A model generated the notes under the pieces. The model did no database searches, had not been told where the DNA came from, and saw nothing but the letters and a program-made list of their open reading frames with translations. A DNA stretch of 64,000 nt from SKGN01 sp050948865 (lineage in GTDB: Bacteria > Bacillota_I > Bacilli_A > RF39 > UBA660): positions 62,001 to 126,000 of the forward strand of contig JBMNEQ010000001.1 of the NCBI GenBank assembly GCA_050948865.1, in the 5' to 3' direction. Of this stretch, positions 6,498 through 14,266 are shown one piece after another (within the stretch, counting starts at the first letter, position 1; each line of letters begins with the position of its first letter). Made by a program: the position numbers and the translations under genes.

Positions 6498-7595
6498 CTA
6501 CGGGCTTGCCGGATTTAAGTCCCGGACGCAACGGACCGAATAACCGAGAGCCTGAGAACTCGAATTGCGATAGACATCAGAATCACCCGAAAACACGCTG
6601 CGACGCCAAGCATTAGAGCCATCACCAGGAGAGGACGACCACCAACCCGCGTAATACCCCACGCTGCTAAGAGTCCCCGACGTATTGCGGTAACCAGCAG
6701 GGCGGCCCTTAAATCCGTATTTATCCCTTCCTTCTTCCCCCCAATCATTTATTGACTTTAATAAATTTCCTAATTCTATATCTTCACCAAACCAACCACT
6801 TACAGTCTTATAATTATTACAATTATCACCATCCTTATTTTCACATATAAATATTGCCATTTCTGACCATTCTTCATCAGTAGGTAAATGCCATCCACTA
6901 GGACATAAACCTCGCCCTCCTTCTCCATCGCCGTTCATTAATGCTCCCCATTGATATAAGACTTCCTTATTTTTAGCCCACAATGGAACATCATGTCCCT
7001 GATCATCTTCTTCTTCAATATGTATCATACAGGCCCCATAATTTGCATCAGAAAAGTTTTTTTCTAAACAATCATCCGTATACCTTAGATTTTCTGCAAA
7101 CCAACATTGATCCCCTATTTGAACTGTCTTATATTTATTACCATCTCTTCCATCATAAAATACACTACCACATAACTGTCCATCAGGAAGTATTGCTGGA
7201 AAAGGAGGAACATCACATTCTATATCAGATCCTATTTTTAAATCATTATATGTTCCACAAGCGGATAATCCTTGCCATTTATCTTTACCAACTAATTTTA
7301 TAAAAGGATTTAAATGTCGATCAAATGATATCTTTATACTACTATAGTTAGAACTACTTATATTTAATATATCTTCTAATGATGATAGTTCTAAACCTTC
7401 TAATAAAAAAACATCTTCATCATCAAGCATATAAAAATCTACTGCTTTTATTACATTTTTAACATCAACTATAAAAGCTTCTTTAGTTGAATTTTTTATT
7501 ACTCCTTTAATAGTAGGAACTGCTATTACGGCAATTACACCTAATATTATTACTACTGCTAATAATTCAATTAAAGTAAAACCTTGTTTTTTCAA
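6498..7595 (-). CDS. DGR target: prepilin-like protein with FISUMP/C-type-lectin-like domain
   Basis: 365 residues. The N-terminus MKKQGFTLIELLAVVIILG is a class III prepilin signal: cleavage is expected after Gly5, with Glu at mature position 5, followed by one long hydrophobic helix. A linker (~30-150) leads to a FISUMP (Fib_succ_major) type domain: DGNKYKTVQIGDQCWFAENL, then LCPSGWHLPTDEEW and RPAGYRNTSG...WWSSS...YSVRCVRD. This is the FGE/C-type-lectin-like fold used by many DGR targets. The last ~70 codons contain the variable region. The start is TTG at 7595, with AAGGTGG five bases upstream; a GTG three codons earlier overlaps that ribosome site. Stop is TAG. Expected to be displayed outside the cell, on a pilus or in the membrane, with a diversified binding face. 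Confidence 0.9.
   Translation of the reverse strand: MKKQGFTLIELLAVVIILGVIAVIAVPTIKGVIKNSTKEAFIVDVKNVIKAVDFYMLDDEDVFLLEGLELSSLEDILNISSSNYSSIKISFDRHLNPFIKLVGKDKWQGLSACGTYNDLKIGSDIECDVPPFPAILPDGQLCGSVFYDGRDGNKYKTVQIGDQCWFAENLRYTDDCLEKNFSDANYGACMIHIEEEDDQGHDVPLWAKNKEVLYQWGALMNGDGEGGRGLCPSGWHLPTDEEWSEMAIFICENKDGDNCNNYKTVSGWFGEDIELGNLLKSINDWGEEGRDKYGFKGRPAGYRNTSGTLSSVGYYAGWWSSSPGDGSNAWRRSVFSGDSDVYRNSSSQALGYSVRCVRDLNPASP
6517..6704 (-). repeat. DGR variable region (VR)
   Basis: 188-bp copy of the template region, inside the 3' end of the target gene. Compared with TR, 17 bases and 13 residues differ. The residue changes are N to S, Y, G, F, D or L at eleven sites, plus D to G and Y to R. Sixteen base changes are A in the TR coding strand; the exception is T to C within the TAT to CGT codon. 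Varying codons are mostly AAY in TR, the usual design that avoids stop codons. Confidence 0.97.
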
Positions 7596-7624
7596 AATTA
7601 CCACCTTTTTCCTTCATTACCAAA

Positions 7625-7653
7625 ATTATAGCATAGGCTTTTTTATCTGTCTA
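7625..7653 (-). promoter_or_regulatory. Promoter of the DGR target gene
   Basis: On the minus strand: -35 TAGACA (7653-7648), 17-bp spacer, -10 TATAAT (7630-7625) with a TG one base upstream of the -10 (extended -10). It lies ~30 bp before the TTG start, behind the rplQ terminator, so the DGR target is transcribed independently of the ribosomal operon. Confidence 0.75.
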
Positions 7654-7692
7654 CTTTTCATGAAAAATTTAACATATTTTGTCACTCTAAAA

Positions 7693-7723
7693 GAAATAAA
7701 AAAGAAAGCATCATGCTTTCTTT
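7693..7723 (-). terminator. Terminator of the S10-spc-alpha operon, after rplQ
   Basis: Perfect 10-bp stem AAAGAAAGCA (7701-7710) and TGCTTTCTTT (7714-7723), three-base loop, followed on the minus strand by a T-rich tract. The stem overlaps the rplQ stop codon. It separates the ribosomal operon from the DGR. Confidence 0.88.
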
Positions 7724-8063
7724 AAACTAATTCTATTTGGACTATTAAGGCCTCATCGCCTCTTCTTTCATTTAGTTTTAAAATTCTTGTATAGCCACCA
7801 TTTCTATTTTCATAACGTTTAGATAAATCTTCAAAGGCCTTTTTAACTGCTACTTGATCATTCTGAAGGAAAGCTAAGGCTTTTCTTCTTGCTACTAAAG
7901 AACCATCTTTTCCATAGGTAATTATCTTCTCTGTAAACTTCTTTACTTCTTTAGCTCTTGCTTCTGTTGTTTTAATTGATTCTTTTATAATCAAATCTTT
8001 TGTTAAATTTGCTAGTAAAGCTCTTCTATGTTGAGTATCTTTCCCTAATTTTCTATAAGCCAT
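7722..8063 (-). CDS. rplQ: 50S ribosomal protein L17
   Basis: 113 residues starting MAYRKLGKDTQHR, the conserved L17 N-terminus, ending in ERRGDEALIVQIELV. An ATG two codons upstream abuts the AGGAGG ribosome site too closely; the ATG at 8063 has a six-base spacing and gives the family start. Last gene of the operon. In most Bacilli ecfA1 follows directly; here the DGR intervenes. Confidence 0.96.
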   Translation of the reverse strand: MAYRKLGKDTQHRRALLANLTKDLIIKESIKTTEARAKEVKKFTEKIITYGKDGSLVARRKALAFLQNDQVAVKKAFEDLSKRYENRNGGYTRILKLNERRGDEALIVQIELV

Positions 8064-8077
8064 AAACATCCTCCTAT

Positions 8078-9091
8078 CTATTCATCTACTCTAAAAGTTA
8101 GATCTAATTCTTTTAATTTATCTAATATTTCTTTAAATGATTTTTTACCTAAATTTCTTATTTTTAACATTTCTGTTTCTGTTTTATTTACTAAATCTTC
8201 TACTGTTACAATATTAACTCTTTTTAAACAATTATAAGCCCGAACTGATAGTTCTAATTCATCGATTGATTTTTCTAAAGCTTTTTGTTTTGGATCTTCT
8301 TCTTTTTCTTTCATCATTTCTTTTATTGCATCAGTAAATTCTGGATTATCAAATTTATCTAATTTACTAATTAAAATACTTGCCGCTTGAGATAATGCTT
8401 CTTCAGGTTTAACTGAGCCATCAGTCCAAACATATAAAATTAATTTATCAAAACTAGCATCTTGTCCGACTCTAGCCTTTTCCACTTCATAATTGACTCT
8501 TTCTATTGGTGAATATAATGAATCTATCGGAATAACTCCTATTTTTAATTCATCCATAGTCTTTTTATTATCTTCTGCTCTTACATAACCTCTTCCACTA
8601 CCAATGGTTACTTCCATATCTAAACTAGCCCCTTTAGCTAAAGTAGCAATTTCTAAATCAGGATTTAATATTTCTATATCAGGTTGCTTTTCTAAATATT
8701 TAGCTGTAATAACACCTTCTCCTTCGGCACTTAATTTAATAATAACATCACTTTTAACTGTTTTTTTAACTATAACTTTCTTTAAATTTAAAATAATAGT
8801 TGTTACATCTTCTACTATTCCTTCAATAGTTTGAAATTCATGTAAAACACCTTCAATATAAACACTTTTAATAGCATCTCCTGGTAAAGAAGACAACATT
8901 ACTCTTCTTAAAGCATTTCCTAAAGTGGTTCCAAAACCTCTTTCTAAAGGTTCAAGTTCAAATTTCCCATAATTATTACCTTCAATATATTCTGTAATAA
9001 CATAATCAAAATGTTCATATGTTAAACTTCGATCTTCACTCTCTTGATGTTCTAGATCAACAACAACTTTTATATTATTTTCTTTTGGCAT
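8078..9091 (-). CDS. rpoA: DNA-directed RNA polymerase subunit alpha
   Basis: 337 residues. N-terminal assembly domain (EPLERGFGTTLGNALRRVMLSSLPGDAI near 40-65) and C-terminal alphaCTD with two helix-hairpin-helix-like segments (LELSVRAYNCLKR, MLKIRNLGKKSFKEI) that contact UP elements and activators. The open frame extends 18 codons upstream into the end of rpsK, but GGAAAGGAG before ATG at 9091 marks the start (MPKENNIKVV). A short acidic insert precedes the CTD linker. Confidence 0.96.
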   Translation of the reverse strand: MPKENNIKVVVDLEHQESEDRSLTYEHFDYVITEYIEGNNYGKFELEPLERGFGTTLGNALRRVMLSSLPGDAIKSVYIEGVLHEFQTIEGIVEDVTTIILNLKKVIVKKTVKSDVIIKLSAEGEGVITAKYLEKQPDIEILNPDLEIATLAKGASLDMEVTIGSGRGYVRAEDNKKTMDELKIGVIPIDSLYSPIERVNYEVEKARVGQDASFDKLILYVWTDGSVKPEEALSQAASILISKLDKFDNPEFTDAIKEMMKEKEEDPKQKALEKSIDELELSVRAYNCLKRVNIVTVEDLVNKTETEMLKIRNLGKKSFKEILDKLKELDLTFRVDE

Positions 9092-9110
9092 TAAAGTTTC
9101 TCCTTTCCTA

Positions 9111-9494
9111 TTATCCACGAGGACGTTTTGGTGGTCGACATCCATTATGAGGGATTGGTGTTACATCATTAATAGCCATTATTTCTAAACCTGCTGATTG
9201 TAATGAACGCATTGCTGTTTCTCTAGCAGGTCCTAATCCCTTAACAAAGACTTCAACTTTTTTCATTCCTGATTCCATTGCACTTTTAGCTGCTGCTTCA
9301 GCTGCTATTCCTGCTGCATAAGGGGTTTCTTTTTTCGCCCCTTTAAAACCGATAGTTCCAGATGAAGCCCAACTAATTGTTTCTCCATTTTTATCAGTAA
9401 TAGTAATTATAGTATTATTTTGACTAGAATGAATATGAGCTTTTCCTTCAGGAATGTTTCTTTTAATTTTTCTCTTCCTTGGTTTATATGCCAT
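9111..9494 (-). CDS. rpsK: 30S ribosomal protein S11
   Basis: 127 residues, complete. Contains AHIHSSQNNTIITITD, the GFKGAKKETPYAAGIAAE stretch and the C-terminal INDVTPIPHNGCRPPKRPRG typical of S11 in the small-subunit platform. AGGAGG precedes the ATG. Between rpsM and rpoA, the normal alpha-operon order. Confidence 0.97.
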   Translation of the reverse strand: MAYKPRKRKIKRNIPEGKAHIHSSQNNTIITITDKNGETISWASSGTIGFKGAKKETPYAAGIAAEAAAKSAMESGMKKVEVFVKGLGPARETAMRSLQSAGLEIMAINDVTPIPHNGCRPPKRPRG

Positions 9495-9516
9495 TTACAT
9501 AACCTCCTTTATTATA

Positions 9517-9888
9517 TTAACTTGCTTTTTTCTTATTTGCAACAACCTTACCACGACCTTTACGAGTTCTAGCATTGCGATTAGTTCTTTGTCCTCGAAC
9601 AGGTAAATCTTTACGATGACGAATTCCTTGATAACTTCCAATTTCCATTTTTGTTTTAATATTCATATTATTTTCTCGGCGTAAATCCCCTTCGATTAAA
9701 TGATTACTAATTTCATCACGAATGAGAACTAATTCTTCATTAGTTAATTCTCCAGCCTTTTTATTAGAATCAATATTAACTTTATCTAAAATTTTTTTCG
9801 CTAAATTTTGACCGATTCCATAAATATAAGTAAGAGATATTTGTATTCTTTTTTCATTAGGGATATCTACCCCTTTAATACGCACCAT
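9517..9888 (-). CDS. rpsM: 30S ribosomal protein S13
   Basis: 123 residues, starting MVRIKGVDIPNEKRIQISLTYIYGIG, with the C-terminal basic tail RGQRTNRNARTRKGRGKVVA that reaches the decoding head of the 30S subunit. Downstream of rpmJ with a 12-bp gap and an AGGAGG ribosome site. Confidence 0.97.
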   Translation of the reverse strand: MVRIKGVDIPNEKRIQISLTYIYGIGQNLAKKILDKVNIDSNKKAGELTNEELVLIRDEISNHLIEGDLRRENNMNIKTKMEIGSYQGIRHRKDLPVRGQRTNRNARTRKGRGKVVANKKKAS

Positions 9889-9899
9889 ATTTTATCCTC

Positions 9900-10013
9900 C
9901 TATCCTTGTCTTTGTTTATGTTTTGGATTTTCACATACTACAAATACTTTTCCTTTTCTTTTAACTATTTTACATTTTGGACATATCTTTTTAACTGATG
10001 GTTTTACTTTCAT
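9900..10013 (-). CDS. rpmJ: 50S ribosomal protein L36
   Basis: 37 residues, MKVKPSVKKICPKCKIVKRK through ENPKHKQRQG. The zinc-ribbon ligands are seen as CPKC, a later C and the final H, so this is the zinc-binding C+ form. The stop codon is TAG. It lies between infA and rpsM as in other Bacilli, with AGGAGG upstream. Confidence 0.96.
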   Translation of the reverse strand: MKVKPSVKKICPKCKIVKRKGKVFVVCENPKHKQRQG

Positions 10014-10023
10014 TTTATCCCTC

Positions 10024-10239
10024 CTATTTCCTATAGGTTATTCGCCCTTGTGTTAAATCATATGGTGATAATGCCACTGTCACAGTATCTCCTGGTAAAA
10101 TGCGGATATAATTCATCCGAATTTTACCAGAAACATGGGCAGTAATAACATGTTTATTTTCCAGTTCTACTTTAAAGTTTCCTTTTGGTAAAACTGTTAT
10201 TACTTTACCTTCTATTTCGATTATATCTTTATTTGCCAT
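10024..10239 (-). CDS. infA: Translation initiation factor IF-1
   Basis: 71 residues, a single OB-fold domain: EIEGKVITVLPKGNFKVEL and SPYDLTQGRITYRK are family signatures. Binds the ribosomal A site during initiation. The start overlaps the map stop by 11 bp with AGGAGGG upstream. Confidence 0.97.
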   Translation of the reverse strand: MANKDIIEIEGKVITVLPKGNFKVELENKHVITAHVSGKIRMNYIRILPGDTVTVALSPYDLTQGRITYRK

Positions 10240-10993
10240 TTATCAGACCCTCCTGTGTTAATATTTTATGACCTTCTTCAGTTACTAATACTGTATGTTC
10301 AAAGTGAGCTGAAGGTAGGCCATCTAAAGTTTTTATTGTCCAGCCATCTTCACTGATACATATTTTAGAAGTTCCTAAATTAAGCATTGGTTCAATTGCT
10401 ATCACCATCCCTGGTTTTAAAAGAGGCCCTCTATTAGGTAAACCATAATTGGGAACTTCAGGCTCTTCATGAAGCTCATTTCCTACTCCATGACCTACTA
10501 ATTCTTTTATTACTCCTAAATTATGCTTCTTGGCATATTCTTCGATAGCATAACTAATATCACCAATTTTATTACCTGGTTTAATTTGGTTAATCCCTTT
10601 ATATAAAGCTTCTTTCGTATGTTTTAATAAAAACTTTTTTTCTTGATTAATATTTCCAACAGGATAAGTCCTTGCCATATCTCCATGATACCCTTGATAA
10701 TTTACTCCAATATCAATAGAGATTATATCTCCTTCTTTTAACTGATAATTGCTAGGTATTCCATGAACTACTTCATCATTAAGAGAAGTGCAAATAGTAT
10801 TTGGAAAACCATTATAATTTTTAAAAGATGGTAAAGCTTGATGCTTTTTTATAAATTCTTCAGCTAATTTATCTAATTCTAAAGTAGTAATACCTACTTT
10901 TATTTGATCTTTTAGATATTCATGTGTTTGATAAGTTATTCTTCCAGCTATTTTCATTAGTTTTATTTCTTCTTTAGTTTTTATTTTGATCAT
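10229..10993 (-). CDS. map: Methionine aminopeptidase, type I
   Basis: 254 residues. Removes the initiator methionine from nascent proteins. Metal ligands are visible: D in SIDIGVNYQGYHGD (two Asp), H in VGHGVG, E in EPMLNLG and E in FEHTVLVTEEG. It has no N-terminal zinc-finger extension (type Ia). Overlaps adk by 4 bp and infA by 11 bp, so translation is coupled. Confidence 0.96.
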   Translation of the reverse strand: MIKIKTKEEIKLMKIAGRITYQTHEYLKDQIKVGITTLELDKLAEEFIKKHQALPSFKNYNGFPNTICTSLNDEVVHGIPSNYQLKEGDIISIDIGVNYQGYHGDMARTYPVGNINQEKKFLLKHTKEALYKGINQIKPGNKIGDISYAIEEYAKKHNLGVIKELVGHGVGNELHEEPEVPNYGLPNRGPLLKPGMVIAIEPMLNLGTSKICISEDGWTIKTLDGLPSAHFEHTVLVTEEGHKILTQEGLINGK

Positions 10994-11649
10994 ACTTTTT
11001 GATCCTTAACTAAAATTTCTTTAATTTGAAGAGCAATATCATTTATTGACTTTTCAGCATCAATTATATGTAAAATTCCCTGAGCTTGATAATAATCAAT
11101 AACTGGTTTAGTTTTTTCTAAATAATCATCATAACGTTTCTTAAAAGATTCTTCATTATCATCACTTCTTTTAATTATTTCTCCCTGACACTTAGGACAA
11201 AGATCTTTTTCTTTTAAATGATCAATCTCCTCATTAAAGATAGAACCACAGTTTAAACAACCAAGTCTTCCAAGAATTCTTTTTAAAGCAATTTCCTTGG
11301 TAATATTTAAAAAGAAAACATAATTAGGTTGGCAGTTTCTTTCTGATGACATTCTGTCATATAACTCTGCTTGTTTTAAAGTTCTTGGAAAACCATCTAA
11401 AATATAACCCTTATTATTTAAAGAAAGATCTAACTTCTTCATTACTAAATCAATTACAATTTCATCTTTAACTAAGATTCCTTTTTCTAAGAATTCTTTT
11501 AATTCTCTTCCTAGTTTTGTTTTCTTTTCCACTTCTTCTCTTAATAAAGCACCAGTTGATAAATGTAAAAGATTATATGTTTCTTTTAATATCTTTGATT
11601 GAACTCCTTTTCCAGCAGCAGGAGGAGCAATTAAAATAATATTCTTCAT
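10990..11649 (-). CDS. adk: Adenylate kinase
   Basis: 219 residues. The P-loop reads APPAAGKG, a variant of GxPGxGKG with alanine for glycine. NMP-binding LSTGALLREE, the DGFPRT motif and a long-form LID domain with four cysteines (CLNC...CPKC), indicating a zinc-binding LID as in many Gram-positives. Converts ATP plus AMP to two ADP. Located between secY and map, the standard spc-operon order. Confidence 0.96.
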   Translation of the reverse strand: MKNIILIAPPAAGKGVQSKILKETYNLLHLSTGALLREEVEKKTKLGRELKEFLEKGILVKDEIVIDLVMKKLDLSLNNKGYILDGFPRTLKQAELYDRMSSERNCQPNYVFFLNITKEIALKRILGRLGCLNCGSIFNEEIDHLKEKDLCPKCQGEIIKRSDDNEESFKKRYDDYLEKTKPVIDYYQAQGILHIIDAEKSINDIALQIKEILVKDQKV

Positions 11650-11653
11650 CTAA

Positions 11654-12916
11654 TCACGACCTTATCCTATAATTTCTAGTTAGTAATTGACTTTCTAATT
11701 GATTATATGTTTCTAACAAGACTCCAACAACAATTAAGAGTCCTGTTCCTCCGATTGTTATATTAGAACTTAAACTACTTATTTTGGTAAAAATAATTGG
11801 TAATCCCGCAATAATAACTAAAAAGAAGGCTCCCACTAAAGTAAGTCTTGATAATACTTGATAAATATATTTAGTGGTTTCTTCTCCTGGTCTTATTCCT
11901 GGAATATAACCACCATTTTTATGTAAATTAGAGGATAATTCTTCTGGTCTTAATTGCATAAATGTATAAAAATAAGCAAAGAAGATAATTAATAATAAAT
12001 AAATACTAAATCCCATTAAAGAATCATAACTTAAATATTTTTCTATAAATAAAAGAACTTTTTCATTTTTAACTACTTGAGCAACAGTTGCTGGTATGGC
12101 AATAGCCATTGAAGCGAAAATAACTGGTATTACTCCTGCTGAATTTAATTTAAGAGGCATGAAAGATTGTTTTCCTCCATAAGCAGTTATAGTTCTATTA
12201 GAATATTGAATGGGAACTCTTCTTTCTGATTGTTGAATAAAGATTATTCCAATTACAATTGCTAAATAAACTAAAACAAATAAAGAAAAAGTAATTACTC
12301 CAATTAAATCAACTCCACTAAGACCAATCATTTCATTATAAGCATCAATAAACATCATTGGTGTTGTTGATAAAATACCGGCCATAATTATTAAAGAAAC
12401 ACCATTACCAATTCCTTTTAAAGTGATTTGATCTCCAAGCCATAATAAAAAGGCTGTTCCTGCTGTTAGAATAACAGCAATTCTCATATATTCTATAGGT
12501 CCTCCCATAGTTAAACCTTTACTAATAAAAGTAAAGGAGAAAACATAACCTTGTAAAAAGGCAATTCCAATTCCTAGATATCTAGTTATTTTATTAATCT
12601 TTTGTCTTCCTGTATATCCTTGTTTTCTTAATTCAGTAAAATAAGGAACAATATCCATTTGTAATAATTGCATTATAATTGAGGCTGAAATATAAGGCAT
12701 AACACCTAAAGCGAAGATGGAAAACTTTTTTAAAGCTCCCCCTCCCATAGCATTAATTAATTCCAAAAAGCCTAAATCTTGAATAATCTTTTCTGTTCCA
12801 GGAACAGAAACAGATGTTCCTAATTGGAATATTGCTAAAGCCCCAATGGTAAATAATATTCTTGTCCTAATATCATGATTTTTAGGACTAAATATTTGTT
12901 TTAACATGGCAATCAT
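11654..12916 (-). CDS. secY: Preprotein translocase subunit SecY
   Basis: 420 residues, ten predicted membrane segments. The plug/TM2 region GGGALKKFSIFALGVMPYISASIIMQLL and the loop RRVPIQYSNR are SecY hallmarks. Forms the protein-conducting channel with SecE and SecG. The ATG at 12916 overlaps the rplO stop (TAATG) with GAGGTG upstream. It would also export the DGR target and the surface proteins of this window. Confidence 0.97.
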   Translation of the reverse strand: MIAMLKQIFSPKNHDIRTRILFTIGALAIFQLGTSVSVPGTEKIIQDLGFLELINAMGGGALKKFSIFALGVMPYISASIIMQLLQMDIVPYFTELRKQGYTGRQKINKITRYLGIGIAFLQGYVFSFTFISKGLTMGGPIEYMRIAVILTAGTAFLLWLGDQITLKGIGNGVSLIIMAGILSTTPMMFIDAYNEMIGLSGVDLIGVITFSLFVLVYLAIVIGIIFIQQSERRVPIQYSNRTITAYGGKQSFMPLKLNSAGVIPVIFASMAIAIPATVAQVVKNEKVLLFIEKYLSYDSLMGFSIYLLLIIFFAYFYTFMQLRPEELSSNLHKNGGYIPGIRPGEETTKYIYQVLSRLTLVGAFFLVIIAGLPIIFTKISSLSSNITIGGTGLLIVVGVLLETYNQLESQLLTRNYRIRS

Positions 12917-13356
12917 TATATCACCTCAACTTTGCCTCCAACTTTTTTTATCTTTTCTTCTGCTTGTTTAGAAAACTTATGAGCATAAACAACTAAAGGT
13001 TTATGTAATTCTCCTTGTCCTAAAACCTTTAATCTATTTCTTCCTTGTTTAATAAGACCTATTTCTTTTAATAATTCTAATGTTATTTCTGTATTTTCTT
13101 CAAATTGATTTAAATCTTCTATATTAATTATTGAATACCAAGTTTTAAAATTATAATTATTAAATCCTCTTTTAGGGATTCGTCTAAATAATGGCGTTTG
13201 ACCACCTTCAAATCCTCTTCTAACACCGCCACCACTTCTTGCCTTTTGACCTTTATGACCTTTGCCACTAGTTTTACCAAAACCACTACTAGAACCACGT
13301 CCTAAACGTTTACGATCTTGTGTTTTATTAACCTTATTTAATTCATGTAATTTCAT
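12916..13356 (-). CDS. rplO: 50S ribosomal protein L15
   Basis: 146 residues beginning MKLHELNKVNKTQDRKRLGR, with the glycine/arginine-rich loop GKTSGKGHKGQKARSGGGVR and FEGGQTPLFRRIPKRGF. Its ATG overlaps the rpsE stop codon by 4 bp. In most Bacilli rpmD (L30) lies between rpsE and rplO; there is no room for it here. Confidence 0.97.
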   Translation of the reverse strand: MKLHELNKVNKTQDRKRLGRGSSSGFGKTSGKGHKGQKARSGGGVRRGFEGGQTPLFRRIPKRGFNNYNFKTWYSIINIEDLNQFEENTEITLELLKEIGLIKQGRNRLKVLGQGELHKPLVVYAHKFSKQAEEKIKKVGGKVEVI

Positions 13357-13862
13357 AATGCCAACTCCTCTACTTCTTTTCCTCGTAAACGGGCAACATC
13401 ATTAGCGTTCTTTTGTTGTTTTAAAGCTTCCATCGTCGCTCTAGCCATATTTATTTTTGTATTAGAACCAAGAGATTTAGAAGTAACATCTTCCACTCCT
13501 GCCATTTCTAAAACTGCTCGAACAGGACCACCAGCAATAATACCTTTACCAGCCTTAGCAGGTTTTATTAAAACTTTACTTCCACTTTTAACTCCAATTG
13601 CTTCATGAACAATTGTTCTGTTTTCAATAAGAGGAATTTTAATTATATTTTTAGTTGCTATTTGTCCGGCTTTTTTAACAGCATCTGGTATTTCATTAGC
13701 TTTTCCTGTTCCTAAACCAACTAAACCTTTACGGTTTCCAACTACAACAGTAGCAGAAAATCTAAATTGACGACCACCTTTAGTAACTTTCGTTACTCTT
13801 TTTATGTCGATAACTATTTCTTCATATTCTTTTTTTACTGGTTCTTTGCCTTTTCGTTTCAT
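13353..13862 (-). CDS. rpsE: 30S ribosomal protein S5
   Basis: 169 residues. Typical S5 features: VTKVTKGGRQFRFSATVVVGNRKGLVGLG and the ARATMEALKQQKNANDVARLRGK C-terminus. It shapes the mRNA entry tunnel and affects decoding accuracy. The stop is TGA overlapping rplO. Confidence 0.97.
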   Translation of the reverse strand: MKRKGKEPVKKEYEEIVIDIKRVTKVTKGGRQFRFSATVVVGNRKGLVGLGTGKANEIPDAVKKAGQIATKNIIKIPLIENRTIVHEAIGVKSGSKVLIKPAKAGKGIIAGGPVRAVLEMAGVEDVTSKSLGSNTKINMARATMEALKQQKNANDVARLRGKEVEELAL

Positions 13863-13875
13863 CGTTACCCTCCTT

Positions 13876-14238
13876 TTAAAATTTTAAGCCATTCTTACGG
13901 GCTTCCTCTGCTAAAGCTTTTATTCGTCCATGATATAAATATCCGCCTCGATCAAAGACAACTTCCGTAATTTTTAATTTCTTAGCCGCTTTCGCTATCT
14001 CTTGACCAACTATCTTTGCTGCTTCAAGGTTATTTCCTTTAATAATTTTTAAATCTTTATTTAAAGATGAAATACTAACTAAAGTCTCTCCCTGAAGATC
14101 ATCAATTAAAGATGCACTTATTTGTTTATTTGATCTAAAAACATTCAGTCTTGGTACTAAACTAGTTCCTATAACTTTCTTTCTAATTCTTTGATGCCTT
14201 GCTTTTCTAGCAATATTTCTTGATTCCTTTTTTATCAT
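13876..14238 (-). CDS. rplR: 50S ribosomal protein L18
   Basis: 120 residues ending in VVFDRGGYLYHGRIKALAEEARKNGLKF, the conserved 5S rRNA-binding C-terminus of L18. Preceded by rplF and followed by rpsE with a 13-bp gap and a good ribosome site. Confidence 0.97.
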   Translation of the reverse strand: MIKKESRNIARKARHQRIRKKVIGTSLVPRLNVFRSNKQISASLIDDLQGETLVSISSLNKDLKIIKGNNLEAAKIVGQEIAKAAKKLKITEVVFDRGGYLYHGRIKALAEEARKNGLKF

Positions 14239-14266
14239 TAGATTTTAGAACCTCCTTTATTAATAA

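Noticed and set aside
6428..6748. Short frames on both strands across the variable region
   Set aside because: They are shadows of the GC-rich VR; no ribosome sites and no family resemblance.
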